Below, one piece after another: positions 1-11,465 of a stretch of 64,000 nucleotides of DNA. The stretch is from Dryococelus australis (Eukaryota > Arthropoda > Insecta > Phasmatodea > Phasmatidae), in contig CM057009.1 of NCBI GenBank assembly GCA_029891345.1, forward strand, positions 294,315,966 through 294,379,965. Direction: 5' to 3'. The position numbers and the translations under genes are program-made. Under the pieces are notes generated by a model that worked only from the letters and a program-made list of their open reading frames with translations, was not told the origin of the DNA and made no database searches. Position 1 is the first letter of the stretch. Every line of letters starts with the position of its first letter.

Positions 1-540
1 AGTCATCAAGTGCGGAAATAACTCGGCACCTATCAGCAAGTCAAGTCGACTGGGCCTGGATAAGCAACGGATGGATCTGCGAGTTTCAGGTGCATTACAG
101 CATCACAAATGCTAGGGGGTAGCTGAGCATTAGGGAGATCACTAGAAATGTGTGATAGAACAAAGACATCCACACTGAATGATTGTGAGGTTTGTCCTAA
201 AGGACTGATTAGGCAAGACGTGGTTGACTTGGAAACACTGACTGGCACATTAGATAATCCATAGATAGGGAGCTGATCTTCTGTTGGAACAGTCCCAATC
301 ACTGCAGGCAGGCCTCAGTTACGAAACTAGCTTGACTAGCTGAGTCGAGAAGGGCACGTACTTGTTGGGGAGCTTCAAATGCATCCTGGATTTCTACTAC
401 AGCAGTAGACAGCAAAACAGTGGTGGTAGCTGTCATGGTGGTAAGAGCTGCAAATGTGGATACAATTTTAGTTTGGCTATCTGCTGTATGTTCTTCTATT
501 GTGATATCTGAGGGGTCATCTATTTCAGGGGCCAATGCAT
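1..540 (-). pseudogene. BEL/Pao retropepsin (DUF1758-type), partial
   Basis: This is the aspartic protease that would process the polyprotein. The piece at 299-535 contains VRALLDSASQASFVTEACL; the active-site motif in the family is LLDSGSQ, so the catalytic Asp is present and the following Gly is Ala. The piece at 33-302 contains DLPNAQLPPSICDAVMHLKL and then a shift into LLIGAELFP, the expected downstream landmark of DUF1758. The gene continues off the left edge. Confidence 0.75.
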
Positions 541-795
541 CCTGTGATTCAGCAAAGTGTGATGCCTAGCACCACAGTGTCAACACATGAATTTGGAGTT
601 ACAGTTTCTAGCTCGAAGTGATGATCTGAGGCAGTTCAAACACAAATTAAACCTTTTGGTAAGAGCATAAAGTTCCTTTGGGCATATACTCAGCAACTGG
701 GAGCACTGGGAAGGAATGTGGTCTGCTTTACATAGGGTACAATTAGCAGTAGCTGTTTGTGTCATGTTCACCATGGTAGTAGTTGGACTGTACAA
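541..795 (-). pseudogene. BEL/Pao zinc-knuckle region
   Basis: The minus strand encodes the Cys/His-rich region that joins gag to protease in BEL/Pao elements. Visible are CTLCKADHIPSQC, then LCLNCLRSSLRARNC, then after a stop CGARHHTLLN, matching the family layout C-x2-C...H...C / CxNCL...C / C-x2-C...HHTLLH. Such knuckles bind the element's RNA. An in-frame stop after FMC shows the copy is inactive. Confidence 0.75.
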
Positions 796-796
796 A

Positions 797-1759
797 TTAT
801 GTTTGCTGGATTAGGACACAATTGAAGTCTTTGTCATAGATGTATTGACATGGAACAAAACAACTGCTTGTTGAGTGACACTGCTTTTCTAAGAACTGTA
901 TGAATTCTGTCAGCTTTGGTAGTGATGAATCACTTACTGTCAGCTCCCACTGGCGGTGTGGGTAAGGGTCCAGTTTCTTCTCCATCAAGTAAAGCAACAA
1001 CAAGTCCCAGTGATCCATAGGAATTTTCAATGCTCGCAGAGCACCCATATATTTGGCTAGCGTGCAGTTAGCAGTGCATACATAGAGCTCGAAGAGTCAG
1101 ATAATACTACTGGAACTTGAAGTAATGCTTCTATGCGGTTTGAGGTTATGAGTCTTTTATTGTCATATCTCTTCACTAAAATCTCCCATGAAATAGTGTA
1201 ATTTTCCTCCGAGAGTGGTAGGGACTGGATTAACGACAATGGCTATGCAGTTAAACATGACTTCAGGTATGTGAAATGTGAAATGATCCATCTGAAATAA
1301 GTTATCATTGGTGGCTATCATGGACTGAAAGAGGTTTGCAAAGTTCGACCATGACTTCGAGTCACCATTGAAAATGGGAAGCTGAATAGTGGGTAACTTG
1401 ACATGTAATGTGTTTGAATGTGACTGTGTGGCCCCTTTGTCATTCCTACCATTGCTCGCTAAGACACAGTCATGTATGGCCATTACAGTGCAATACGCAT
1501 CATCAAATTCGATAAGCCGTTGGGCATGGGACTGGGTGTCAAACTCACTACTGTCTCTGAGTGCAACTTCCAGTGCGATGAGGTCATCATCAAAACCGTT
1601 CTGGATTTGAGCTAAGTCCCGGCAATTAGAAAGGAAGAGGAGTGCATCAGTACTGTCACCTTGAACAGAAGCAGACAATGAAAATGCACAGTGTAGTTGA
1701 TTTTCTGCTCTTTCGAGACGTATCTGAAGTGCCAGGTGTTTATCACCCATGTTCACCAC
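797..1759 (-). pseudogene. BEL/Pao gag (DUF1759-type), broken
   Basis: This is the capsid-precursor region of a BEL/Pao element. The longest piece (1163-1759) carries the family signature LPTIQLPIFNGDSKSW followed by NLFQSMIATNDNL, the hallmark start of the DUF1759 domain. The next piece (1057-1239) has SWEILVKRYDNKRLI, the expected continuation in another frame, and 797-1048 continues with PKLTEFIQFLEKQC. At least two frameshifts separate the pieces. In a live element Gag would assemble the cytoplasmic particle that packages the RNA. A start at MVNMGDK (1759) is only the first in-frame Met and may not be the true one. Plus-strand ORFs over this stretch are shadows. Confidence 0.8.
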
Positions 1760-2242
1760 TATTCTGCACTATTACGGCCAAAAAGTAACAGGCATGTGAA
1801 GCTTGTGTATGCTGATAATCCTGTTCGCAATAGTGATTTAGTAACCATGATCCGTAATAATGATTTTAGCACAGTTTTTAAAATTAGCAATGATTTATAA
1901 TTGTTATAACTGTGATTTATTCATAGTTTTTGGAAATAAGTAACTGTGATTTCTTAACTGTTCCACTGTACATTAACCTTATCCTTAGTACTACGTGTAG
2001 ATCACTGTGATTATGAACAAGATATACACATCAATACAACCAAATGCACATATGCCTGTTTTGGCAAAGTACTGATATATAAATGCTCTGACGTGCTGGG
2101 ACCAAATTACACAACTTCTGAAAACTCTTGGCGAAATACAAGTCACGACTGAGTTAGCAAGAGTCACGAACAAGGTAGCACAGCGCGAACAAATACACAA
2201 AACAGCGATGCGGTAGATAATCAACTATGTCGGAACAATATA

Positions 2243-2258
2243 TGGCGCGGTTGGACCA
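2243..2258 (-). other. Putative primer-binding site (BEL/Pao)
   Basis: The minus strand reads TGGTCCAACCGCG a few bases after the presumed LTR end. Primer sites begin with TGG, complementary to a tRNA 3' CCA, and sit here. The tRNA was not identified. Confidence 0.4.
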
Positions 2259-2263
2259 ATAAA

Positions 2264-2500
2264 TGTTGCGTCAAACATCGTGATGGGCTTTATTACACGA
2301 GAGTTTGTTGATATGAGAACTGGCGGGCAATACCAAACACAATTTCTCCTGAACGAATTGCGAACAACTGACTGTCTAAATATAATAGTTACTAGAAGCA
2401 CTACGAGTGTGCCATCAAATCTGTACACAGTAATATTTACAAAGACATCTATACACACAGTACCAAACACACTCACTAACCCACTGTGTTACACACACGA
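2264..2500 (-). repeat. Probable 5' LTR of the BEL/Pao element
   Basis: On the minus strand this stretch could begin with TGTGTAACACAG near 2500 and end in GACGCAACA at 2264. It contains an AATAAA-type signal near 2290 and is followed at once by the primer-binding site. The partner LTR is off the window, so the outer edge is a guess and could extend to the C-run at 2556-2570. Confidence 0.45.
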
Positions 2501-2555
2501 CTTACAAGTGGAGTGTGTAAAAGTGTATTTTAATATATGTAGTAGGAGTGATGTT

Positions 2556-2570
2556 CCCCCCCCCCCCCCC
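2556..2570. repeat. Poly-C run
   Basis: Fifteen consecutive C bases. Length is likely unreliable in assemblies. Confidence 0.95.
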
Positions 2571-2571
2571 A

Positions 2572-3127
2572 CATAAAAGCTTTATTATTTGTATTGTGAT
2601 ATTTCGCCCTTCTTTAGTTTCCTGACCATGTAAGCATGTTTATTAGAGAAAGCACAAGATTGATTATTCTGCTTGTTAAAGATAAATATTTAAATAATTA
2701 AATAATGTTTTAATTTGTCGCGTAAATGTACGTTGCACAAAAATGTGAAAAGAGTACCTGCTTTTTACACATAAACAATGCTGTTACTAACATTATTTTC
2801 TATACATTAATAGTCTAGTACTCGTACTCAGAAAGTTAAATAATAACAGTCTTCAGGGGAAAAAAATAGTCTTCGTACTTTTTGGATGTACCACAAAGCA
2901 CCTACATATAATATTTGATTGCATTTGTAGCCCTACCAACTGCAGAATGTCTGCCACTTGCAAGTTGTTTTTGCCTGCCATTTACAATTTTCTGTTAGCA
3001 CTTTAGGTAACACGTGGGTATGAACTGATGCATTCTTTCTACTCTTCTGCTATTGAAACTTTTATGCCTTCTGTTGTGCCCATGGGTTTAACAGAAGGTA
3101 GCAGAAATTGGGTATCGTGTAGGGACG
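2572..3127. other. AT-rich spacer, no gene seen
   Basis: Between the BEL/Pao LTR and the next LTR-like repeat. No coding similarity or repeat structure recognised. Confidence 0.6.
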
Positions 3128-3957
3128 GCTTTAGGACCGTGCAGTCTGGTGATCACTGTAACAAAGGAATGAAATTAAAGTGGCTGTATGTCCATGGGTG
3201 CCAGCTAGCCACAGAGATAAAACAATGAGAGAATGAGTTCTGGTAAAGTTTTACTTTCCTCCTTGGCAATGGTGACTACCAGCGGCCACAGTCCAACCAC
3301 GTGGTGGTTAAGCCAGTACAACTGTTGGGGTCGGGATTGAAGTCACACTGCACATTTTCTTACTTAAGTGGATGAGAAATTAGTAGGATAAACATATCTT
3401 TGACAGTCTCAGATAGCATGGGGTATACTGCCCAGTAAGTAAGCCTGCATTTTATACTCGAACATGTGGTTGAAATAATAACACAAAAATTAACACAATC
3501 TCTGACAAATAAATATTACACAGGTTACCTGGAAGTGTGCACTAAAAGAAACATACTGTGATGTTTGTACAAGATCCTTGCTGACTGGGATATTGACCTT
3601 TTAAAACTAAGTCAGAGTTGGCTGGGCTAGTAAAACTTGAGATTAGACTTCATGCACCCATGCACATGGTGCAGGAGTTGAAATTAATTAGCTGAAATGA
3701 GGCCACTGTGGCACGATGTGAAGTGGGAGCTTATAAAGTAAAAGGTTCTGGTAAACTTATTATATTGAACAGCCCTACATTGTCCCAAAAAACCAAACTG
3801 AAGACCACCACACAGCCCACATGCCCTTCCTCGTGCATGGCTACTTCCAAACTGCCACTCATGGTGGGTGGAATAGGAGTCAGTGGATCTCCTTCAATCA
3901 GCCACATATCATCCTTAACTTCTTTATTCAAATTAATTAAACAAACACTTGAAAAAC
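3128..3957 (-). repeat. LTR-like repeat, copy A (presumed 3' LTR)
   Basis: Aligns along its whole length with 7806-8597 in the same orientation. Shared blocks include CCAGCTAGCCACAGAG, GTGGTGGTTAAGC, CATACTGTGATG, GTTGAAATTAATTAG and CACATGCCCTTCCTCG. Short ORFs on both strands (3708-3965, 3731-3961) are conserved only as part of this repeat, with no recognised domain. Confidence 0.75.
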
Positions 3958-4252
3958 ACAACTAATTTTTACCTTAATTATTACGATTGGCTGCCAGTCA
4001 GCCATGAGGGGTTTGAGTATATGGGGTAGGCATGACATCATGGTCAGTACCCGCTTGGGTTACCGTATAGCAGTCGCCATGGCCTCGGTTGGCAAGATAG
4101 CTAGCCTGCATTGTGAAACACCCATTCTTATTCATTCCTTCAGTGCCTTGCAGTACCAACACACTTGCTACTCTAGGAGTTATTCTGGGGAGGCAAGGTC
4201 ACTACACCTGGCACTGTCAGTGGTGTGTGAGACCTAGTCCTGCGGTTTTACC

Positions 4253-6175
4253 ACTATAGTCCATTCCCCATTGGAAGCAACTTTCTTGGAGCCCTGCTAA
4301 ATATCTACTTGCAGACCCATTTCGTATCCTTCCGCCAAATGTAAACCAACATTGCCATGTAGCATATGTCAAAATCAATGTTTACATTCCATTGTGTGTG
4401 TACATATGTTCGTATACTTTCGCTACACCTAAAAATAAACATTGAAATGTGACTTCTACTTTTATACCTGTCAAATGTGTTGTTTACTGTTTACAGCTTT
4501 TCAAAGAATTCTGTCATACTCCAAAAACCATTCCATACCAATATTCACAGTTTAGGCCTCTTAACATTATTTAGGTCAGCTTTATGACGTTTTAAAAATG
4601 CCTGAATTGACGATACTTCTTACGGTTATTTTACATTAACATATTTGTTTTCCACAACATAGCTCAATACATGAAATGCATGTTAGTATTTTGCAGCGGC
4701 TGTGTTTAACACTGTTACAACTGCGAAGTAAAGGGTTGTACTAATTGTAATTATCCTTTTGTTATTGATATGTGTTGGGTCATTTCCCTAAAAGGATGGC
4801 CTCAGTTAGAATAAATATTAAAACGAAGGAACAACCAGTCGAACGAAAAAGGCACATTGAATTCAAGAACGCAACTCATGTTTCTCATTTTTGTCATATA
4901 AACTTTAAAAGATAGCGGTGAACATGCACACAAATAAGCCTACGATAACTTTTATTCTGCTCATATTTCTATTTATTGCTACTTACTGTTTATTAGGTTT
5001 ATTGAAATTTATCGGGCTTAACTTAGTATTTTTCTTCTGGGATTGTGGCAAATTACGTTACACGACTGTGTTTCAAACACCTTAGGGCAAAGGTACAATG
5101 TTGTGATAAATAAACAGACGTGGATGTAAATATTAACTTCGTCATAAAAACAGTTCACAATTAAAATGTATAAATAGAGCTAATCAAATATTTGAAATCA
5201 CGCACACACAGGGAGAGCGTATCAACCACGATGCACAAAGGTACGCCATTTCACAGACGCAATGATTAACAAAACACAAATCACAGTATATTTATTACAG
5301 CCGTGGAAACACAGATTTATTACATCGTAACTTCCCTAGGTAGGTTTAAAAAACACAATGTCTACAAACGTGATGTAATAATTTGAAGTAATTTTCGGAG
5401 TAAGAATAATTTATGTTTCATTTGACAAAAAACAACACGCCATGTCATGGCGCACCACGTCTGCCAACTTCGGTAGGCAACTGCCCCACCATCATATCTA
5501 AATCTATTAAAATACGTATTCAAACATTAAAATCTCTTTTCAGTTGTAAATTACAACTTCAAAAAACATTATTTTGCTGTAATAAGTTCGAAATATGATA
5601 CAACTGAAAAAAAAAGGGTATAATGTTCCTGCTTACCAGCGAAGTGAAATTTCCAGAGTGTGAAAGAGACGAAGAAAGAGACAGAGTGCGACAAGCCTCG
5701 CCAACAGACAGTTTTTCAAATGCTTTCTCGCTCGATAAAACAATACCGTACCATTACGGCCTACTCACGAGATTTTCCACTGTTATTTGAAACTCTAAAA
5801 ATGAGATATTTTTCCATCGGGGCTACTTAAATATCTAAATATTTTGATAGGCACCATTTAATTTACAAATAAGATACTAAAAAACAACATTAAAATAATA
5901 TTCTAACTGTGAACTATTTCTTACTGGTCGTTGCCAACACGTCACTGCACTCGCTTGTTGTTAATTCAAATTTAAAAAAGAAATAAATATTACAAGTTAT
6001 AGAAGATATTGGTAAAGGTTCATTTAATCAATAAAACAGTACTCTAAAGTTAACCACAGTGTTATGTATTTGTGGAATACAGGTTATTGAGAAAAACACG
6101 TGACATGTTATGCCTAGAGTGTTTTTTCAAAGGTTGAATTTCATAAGTCGCTTCCAATCAGGAATGGACTATAGT
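4253..6175. mobile_element. DNA-transposon-like element with about 26-bp terminal inverted repeats
   Basis: Left end 4253-4278 (starting ACTATAGTCCATTCC) and right end 6150-6175 are inverted copies with two or three mismatches. The 1.9 kb between them is AT-rich and has no convincing transposase, so this is probably a non-autonomous element. It lies inside the protease remnant of the surrounding LTR element. The short ORF at 5413-5598 has no recognisable domain. A target duplication could not be fixed; TA is possible. Confidence 0.6.
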
Positions 6176-6345
6176 TCCGCTTCGTCTATAGTGTCCCCTT
6201 GTCCATGATGTGTGGCCAGCTGTACTATCTGCAGTTGTTGCTGAAGGTCTTCGTTCAGCACCACGTGAGGAGCTACAAACATGTGGCATCCTCCTGTATC
6301 TATCAGTGCTGCCTCTCAGCAATCATTCACTTCTGCCAATATCCT
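6176..6345 (-). pseudogene. Retropepsin remnant, cut by a TIR element
   Basis: In one minus-strand frame the sequence AALIDTGGCHMFVAP appears, matching the retropepsin active-site signature (hydrophobic)-(D)-T-G with a flap-like context, followed by HVVLNEDLQQQLQ. The reading breaks exactly where the inverted repeat of the nested element begins (6175). In a live element this enzyme would cleave Gag-Pol. Confidence 0.65.
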
Positions 6346-6423
6346 CATGATCCATGTTCCCCAGGTAGTTGTTAGTTGGTGTACTATTTTTGGCCCAGTG
6401 TCACTAACTGTTGAAGATTGGTA

Positions 6424-6435
6424 GGGGGGGGGGGG
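6424..6435. repeat. Poly-G run
   Basis: Twelve consecutive G bases between the protease and gag remnants. Confidence 0.95.
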
Positions 6436-6934
6436 ATCGCACGTCCCTCCCCCTCACCCCTGTTACTCCACACGAAATATGTCTATATGTTCGAGTAGAC
6501 TTGGTGACCGTGGTGTGTTGGTGTGGGGCAGTGCCAGCACTGTGGAATCTGCTCTCTTTCCTTCCAGCCCGTGGATTGCCTTCGGTTTGGATTTGCTTTG
6601 GTAGCCCGTCCCCCATGGTTGGCATGTGAGGGCTGGGCAAGAGTTTACTTTCTTGAGCCTCCCTACTCTCTTTGCTACTCGCATACTTGAGCCACTATTG
6701 CATTTTACATTCAGTGATGGATGCATACCTCATATATCTTTCAGTTTCCCCTGATTAAATACGCACAAGAAAGGTTATAACTTGTTTTGCAAACAGTTCA
6801 GTAACTGTGGGCAGGGCTGCCTCAGGGGGTTCGGTGGGGTAGATGTGGCGTAACAGCTGTACTTTCCTAGCAATGAACCCTTCCTCAACCTTGAGATCCC
6901 TCTGTGTTTCACTATAAAATTGCGCATGGCAGCA

Positions 6935-6960
6935 TGTGTGTGTGTGTGTGTGTGTGCGTG
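6935..6960. repeat. (TG)n microsatellite
   Basis: About 13 TG units within the gag remnant; on the minus strand it reads as a His-Thr run. Confidence 0.95.
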
Positions 6961-7771
6961 ATCATCTGCAAACCTATGCTCTAGCTGTTGTGAACTCTTC
7001 CTAAACTGTATCAAAAGCCTCCTTATCACCACCACTCTTATGCTTCCTCCCTTAACTGGTTGCTCGTCGTATATGTCCACTCACTTCACACTGTTGGGTA
7101 AATACCATTGGGGCTTCATGTATTTGCCCAGTAACCTCGGGTAACTTTAACCTTCTGTTCATCCCTTCACTCTTTGGCATTTCCCCGTGTCTGGTCATTA
7201 GGTGGTTGAAACTCAAGACCTGTATTTGTTGCGCACTCAGTGGGTGGCACCATTCCTTTCATCTCCCTTTCACACTTCTCAGGTTTAGATCCCTCAAATA
7301 CAACATTCCTCTGCAGTAGGATTAACATACCACTTTTCCTGTCCTGACTGTCCCTCATTCTTTTCGGTAGAGCCCGTGAGTCAAGTGGATTGTGCGCACA
7401 TACATGTGTTTCCCCACAACTCTTACCCCATCAATAGGTTGGGGTTCTTAGGCTGTTGCACACATGCGTCAGGGTCCACATCATACTTGAGGCTGCACCA
7501 GCTGAAATTTGCAGGGTGTTTGCCAACTGCACCACTCGCCTCACTCCACACCTGTGAACGGTAACACACCTACCGTCGTCCTGGCACCCACACGTTGCCG
7601 GAGTTGCCCAAGTGTCTGTTTGGTGGCATTCGGTTGACTGGTCCGTGATGTCAGCCCTTGAATTTCTTACTGTCCAAAATGTCTGTTTACAGTTCCTTAT
7701 CTCGTGTCTGTCCACTACCCATTCTCACTTTGGACAAACACTATTTACACACAATGTTTGTTATCCGCCAA

Positions 7772-7785
7772 GGCATTGGGAGCCA
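7772..7785 (-). other. Candidate primer-binding site
   Basis: The minus strand reads TGGCTCCCAATGCC just inside copy B of the repeat. Position and TGG start fit a primer site. The tRNA is not identified. Confidence 0.35.
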
Positions 7786-7805
7786 ATTTTTAAACCATTT
7801 GGGGT

Positions 7806-8597
7806 TTAGGACCCTGCCATGTCTGGTGTTCACGGTAAGAAAGGAATTAAATTCAAGTGACTGTACATCCATGGGCGCCAGCTAGCCACAGAGGTAACAT
7901 AATAAGAACATGATTTCAGGGTGAAGTTCTGCTTGGAAGAGGTGAGCACTAGCAGCCGTGGTCCAACTCTTGTGGTGGTTAAGCTTACACAAATACTGGG
8001 GTCGGAGTTGAAGTTACACTGCACATTTCCTCACTTACGTGGGTGAGAATTGGGTAAGATAAAAATCTCCCGCACACAGTTTTAGATAGTATGAGGTTTA
8101 CTATCCAGTAAGTACATGTTACACTTTAACACGTGGTACAAATAAGAACACAAAAATTAACACTGTTTCTCAGAACTAGATATTATATGGGTTACCTGGA
8201 AGCATGCATTAAAAGAAACATACTGTGATGCCCGTGCGAGATCTTTGCTAGCCGGGATATTGACCTAGTAAAACTATACCATAATCGGCCAAGCCTATAA
8301 ACCGTAAGACTCCATGCACCCACGCAAGTGGTGCAGAGTTGAAATTAATTAGTTGAAACCGGTCATTCATGACGAGAAGTGACATGGGTCTTAAAGAAAA
8401 TTGCTTTGGAAAAATTAAATTGAACAGCACTAAATTGTCAGAGAAAACAAAATTGAAGGTCCCTATGCAGCACACATGCCCTTCCTCGCTCACTGCTACA
8501 TCCAAACTGCCTCTCATGGCGGGTAGAAGAGGAGGTCAGCAGCGCTCCTCAATCCGCCACATGTCCACACGAAACCATAATTTAATATAATTAAACA
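7806..8597 (-). repeat. LTR-like repeat, copy B (presumed 5' LTR)
   Basis: Diverged partner of 3128-3957. On the minus strand it is followed, after the presumed LTR end, by a TGG-starting candidate primer site (7772-7785) and by the gag remnant, as expected for a 5' LTR. Small ORFs inside it (8248-8517 minus, 8369-8590 plus) show no domain. Confidence 0.7.
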
Positions 8598-8599
8598 CT

Positions 8600-10030
8600 T
8601 GAAAAGTGTGGCTGAAGAGCGAACTTCTAGATCTACGATCATCAGAAGCTGTGAACTTCAGAGAGGGAAGAACAATGCCCGGGAAAGAGACCTCCTGCAC
8701 GTCTAGACTACGGTGCCCCGAGGTATGCCGAGAACATCTGAAATACATCTGCAGATGCGGTATGCAGTTTTCCACACCAAAGAACATCGTGGGAGCAGTT
8801 TTTCGTGAAATGCAAGTGTGGAATAAAGGAAATTTTTTTTTTTGTTACAAGAGGATACCTACGTGTGACGAAATTTTTTTCTTAATTGGCGATGAAGGAA
8901 AAACTAATTTTGTCGGATTTGGGAAAAAGATAATTCAGGAAACTATAACAGAAAAACCAACCATATAGAAAAAACATTTTTTAAATTTGTTATTATAGAA
9001 AACCAAAACAATGCAGGAAAAAATGCAAACAGATAGCGAGTTCATTAAGAAAAAATACAAATAGGTAATGAAGGCAAACTGAAAGAAATAAAAATAAGAT
9101 TTAAAAAATTTAGAAAAAAATGGGAATTTTTTTTAACAAAATCATAGGGAACAAGAAAAAAATTTAGATACAAAAATTGAACAACAGAATGGGGTTAAAA
9201 TAAATTAATATGAGCGGGAAGGGAAATGTAAACATGATGAAACAGGCAAACAATGTTATATAGCACTAAATGATTGGTGTATTTGTATACAAATTAGAAT
9301 ATTGCTTTTAAAAGGGTAGCGGAATTTTTTTTTTTAGAAATAATTAGGAACCAACAAAATTAAGAAGTGAGGGTAAAATAATGTTGAAACTATTGGGGAA
9401 GTCATATAAACAAAAGGGACAGATAAACAAAACTAGGAGGCCTACAAATGTAAGAGAGAGAGAGAGAGATGGGTAAACTTTGAATGTACACACAATATGA
9501 GGAGGAAAGTCAGGAAAAAGGATAGAAAAAAAATATTTGGTGGGGGGAAAGGGAGGGGGTCAGATGAAACAGAGTAAAATATTCAAAAATACGGTACGAT
9601 TGAAGAAAAAAATACGGGCAAGTATTTTTGAGGGACACAAAAAAAAATAGTAAAGAAATGAGGAAAGTTAAAAGAAGGTTAAAGTAAAGTGAACAGAGAA
9701 AAGAAAATTGTTGAAATACTGTATGAGGAAGGTATGGAGGAAAAACAAAATAAATGAGAGGGTTAGAGCTCAGACAATAGGGAAAAGAAAAAAGTTTAAG
9801 TACTGCATGAGAAATGTAGTAAGCAAAAAGAAAGCAAAAAGGGCAAAAATGAAAGAAGAAGGAATAAAAAAAAAAAGAAAAATTTATGAATAAAGACAGA
9901 CATACAAGTTAAGATAGGAAAATAATTGTCTACAATTTTTTGTACATCATTTGTATTGCTACTACTGCTGAGAAAGCCCTTCACACAAATAGGTGCTTGA
10001 AAAAGGTAAATACAATTGCACTGCTTGCTC
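8600..10030. other. Purine-rich tract, no gene seen
   Basis: From about 8820 to 9900 the plus strand is overwhelmingly A and G, with many A-runs, a (GA)n stretch near 9452-9470 and GGGG clusters near 9540. The Lys/Arg-rich ORF at 9708-9893 is a by-product of this composition. The ORF at 8606-8968 has no recognisable domain. Confidence 0.7.
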
Positions 10031-10049
10031 TGCTATGTAGGGTTAAACT

Positions 10050-10795
10050 TTAAAGTACTTGACCCAAAACAATGTTTTGTCAACCTTCCCAAATTGTAAT
10101 TCGCAGCAGAATTATTTTTAATTTCCAGCATCTGCTCTTGAAGGTTTTCTGGTAGTGAGTCTATGTCAACATGGAAAGGATCCGTCGCGAATATATAAAT
10201 CTTATTATAGCATGAGATTGGAAAGTAACTGCATTTGGTTGTTTCTTTATATACTAGGTAACACCAGAATTCGTTACTCAGGTGATCCAAATGGTTTGAT
10301 TTAGTGACAGTATCCTCAAAAACCTCTTTAAAGCATGTTTCTTGAGAGATTGCGTATAATTTGGAAAAATAGGAGTAACTGCATGGCTCTGCTAAAATTT
10401 TATAATTCCAAAGTTGCAACTTCTCAGTATACGCAGTGATAACATTATGATGACAAATTACATTGGTGTCTCCACCCTGTAATTTCAAGTTGAGGTGGAA
10501 TCGAATATATAGGATAAATAATTCAAAAATACTTGGACACCTGGCTTTCTAAATTCCGTATAGAATTCATTGTGTTTCAGTTTTTCCAAAAACAAAATTA
10601 CTTCATCTCAAAGTTTAAATAATCTTCCCAACACATTTCCTTTTGAGAGCCAGCGCAATTCCGTATGGAATAACAGCATTTTGTGTTTTGTTCCCAAATC
10701 TTCACAAAGCGCTGTAAAAAGTGGAGTATTTAGCACAGCCTTTTTAATACAGTTGACAACTTTGATGCATATAACTTTAAAACATCATTAAAGTC
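10050..10795 (-). pseudogene. hAT transposase remnant (ZBED5/GTF2IRD2-type)
   Basis: Reading leftwards on the minus strand, the segment before 10488 contains in shifted frames LLFHTELRWLSKGNVLGR, the conserved block of ZBED5-like hAT transposases (LCEDMG...H..LRWLSRG). The 151-residue ORF (10488-10033) then continues with KLQG...ICHHNVITAY and later FATDPFHVDIDSLPENLQ and ML EIKNNSA, matching the region leading into the hAT dimerisation domain. The N-terminal BED finger and first catalytic Asp are not seen. At least one stop and one shift break the gene. Such proteins are also domesticated in animals, but the breaks argue for a dead transposon. Confidence 0.75.
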
Positions 10796-10799
10796 ATTT

Positions 10800-11465
10800 C
10801 GAAGAGTCATAGCCGCCAAGGCAAGATGGCCCCTTTTGTAGAGGCGCCACTTAGCGCCAGGTGCCATGTTGCTGTAGACACCAACAGTTAATTGCCAAGT
10901 GTTAATTAAGTCTAATATAATTTTCCTTATGTACGTACTGTAAGGATGATGGATAATTGATAGTAATCATACAACAGATAAAGGCTGAACCAGGTAATAG
11001 ACAATTTTTATAAGTTTTAATAAAGAGTCACTAATTTAAAATTTTCTTTTCCCAACTTTTTGGAGTTCATTTTGCCAATCCCTAACTAATAAAAACTGAT
11101 TGAAACCGAATACCACACAATTTATTTCCAGTAGTTCGGTAGAAAGTGCAAGTTATTTCCTGAGTGATCATGTATTTTTCTTGTGTGAAACTTTACTTCA
11201 AGGTGCCTTAATTTGTATTTTGAAAGTGTTCATGTTACTACACTAGATGAAAGTGTCACCATACATTACTCCAGCTAGTAATAACACACAAGTTCTTACA
11301 CTTAACATTGAGTTGTGTAATGAAATGAGAACTGAACCAAAAGCAAAAACTCAACATCTTTCTAACACATTAATAACCATTACACGCAACCAATGACAAA
11401 GCACGTTAAAAAAGTAGCTTGCACAATTTGGGCCCATACATAACATTACATACATATTACACAAG
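10800..11465 (+). repeat. Dispersed repeat C (partner at 18.25-19.28 kb)
   Basis: Shares with 18250-19280 the blocks TTTTGTAGAGGCGCCACTTA, AGAAAGTGCAAGTTATTTC, CATGTTACTACACTAGATG and AACACATTAATAACCATTAC in the same order and orientation. Likely two copies of one transposon; the second copy leads into a transposase-like ORF. Confidence 0.8.

Larger units (their letters stand above)
1..2500 (-). mobile_element. BEL/Pao LTR retrotransposon, 5' part, running off the window
   Basis: The minus strand reads, from right to left, a probable 5' LTR, a primer-binding site, a gag of the DUF1759 type, zinc knuckles and a retropepsin of the DUF1758 type. This order is that of BEL/Pao elements. Reverse transcriptase, RNase H and integrase would lie beyond base 1. 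The frame is broken several times, so the copy is dead. The 480 bases between the primer site and the gag (1760-2243) are leader and decayed gag start, with nothing else recognised. Confidence 0.8.
6404..7715 (-). pseudogene. LTR-element gag remnant
   Basis: The minus strand carries a string of overlapping open pieces (7715-7431, 7358-7167, 7080-6775, 6726-6463) separated by stops and shifts. They are consistent with one decayed polypeptide upstream of a protease. Near 6540 one frame reads CWHCPTPTHHG, which looks like a degraded CCHC knuckle. No capsid signature is strong enough to name the family. The piece at 7080-6775 is interrupted by a (TG)n microsatellite that encodes a His/Thr run. 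Confidence 0.45.
3128..8597 (-). mobile_element. Relic minus-strand LTR retrotransposon (Gypsy-like) with a nested TIR element
   Basis: Two direct repeats of about 0.8 kb (3128-3957 and 7806-8597) flank a region whose minus strand holds gag-like and aspartic-protease remnants at 7715-6176. The order LTR, primer site, gag, protease on the minus strand fits an LTR retrotransposon. RT and integrase are missing. The protease is cut by an element with inverted ends at 4253-6175, and about 250 bases of internal sequence survive on its far side before the second LTR. LTR divergence looks high, so the insertion is old. Family assignment to Gypsy is a guess, since no RT remains. Confidence 0.6.

Noticed and set aside
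8606-8968. 120-codon ORF
   Set aside because: No domain, starts at the edge of an LTR-like repeat and ends in the purine-rich tract.
9708-9893. Lys/Arg-rich ORF
   Set aside because: Direct consequence of purine-only composition.
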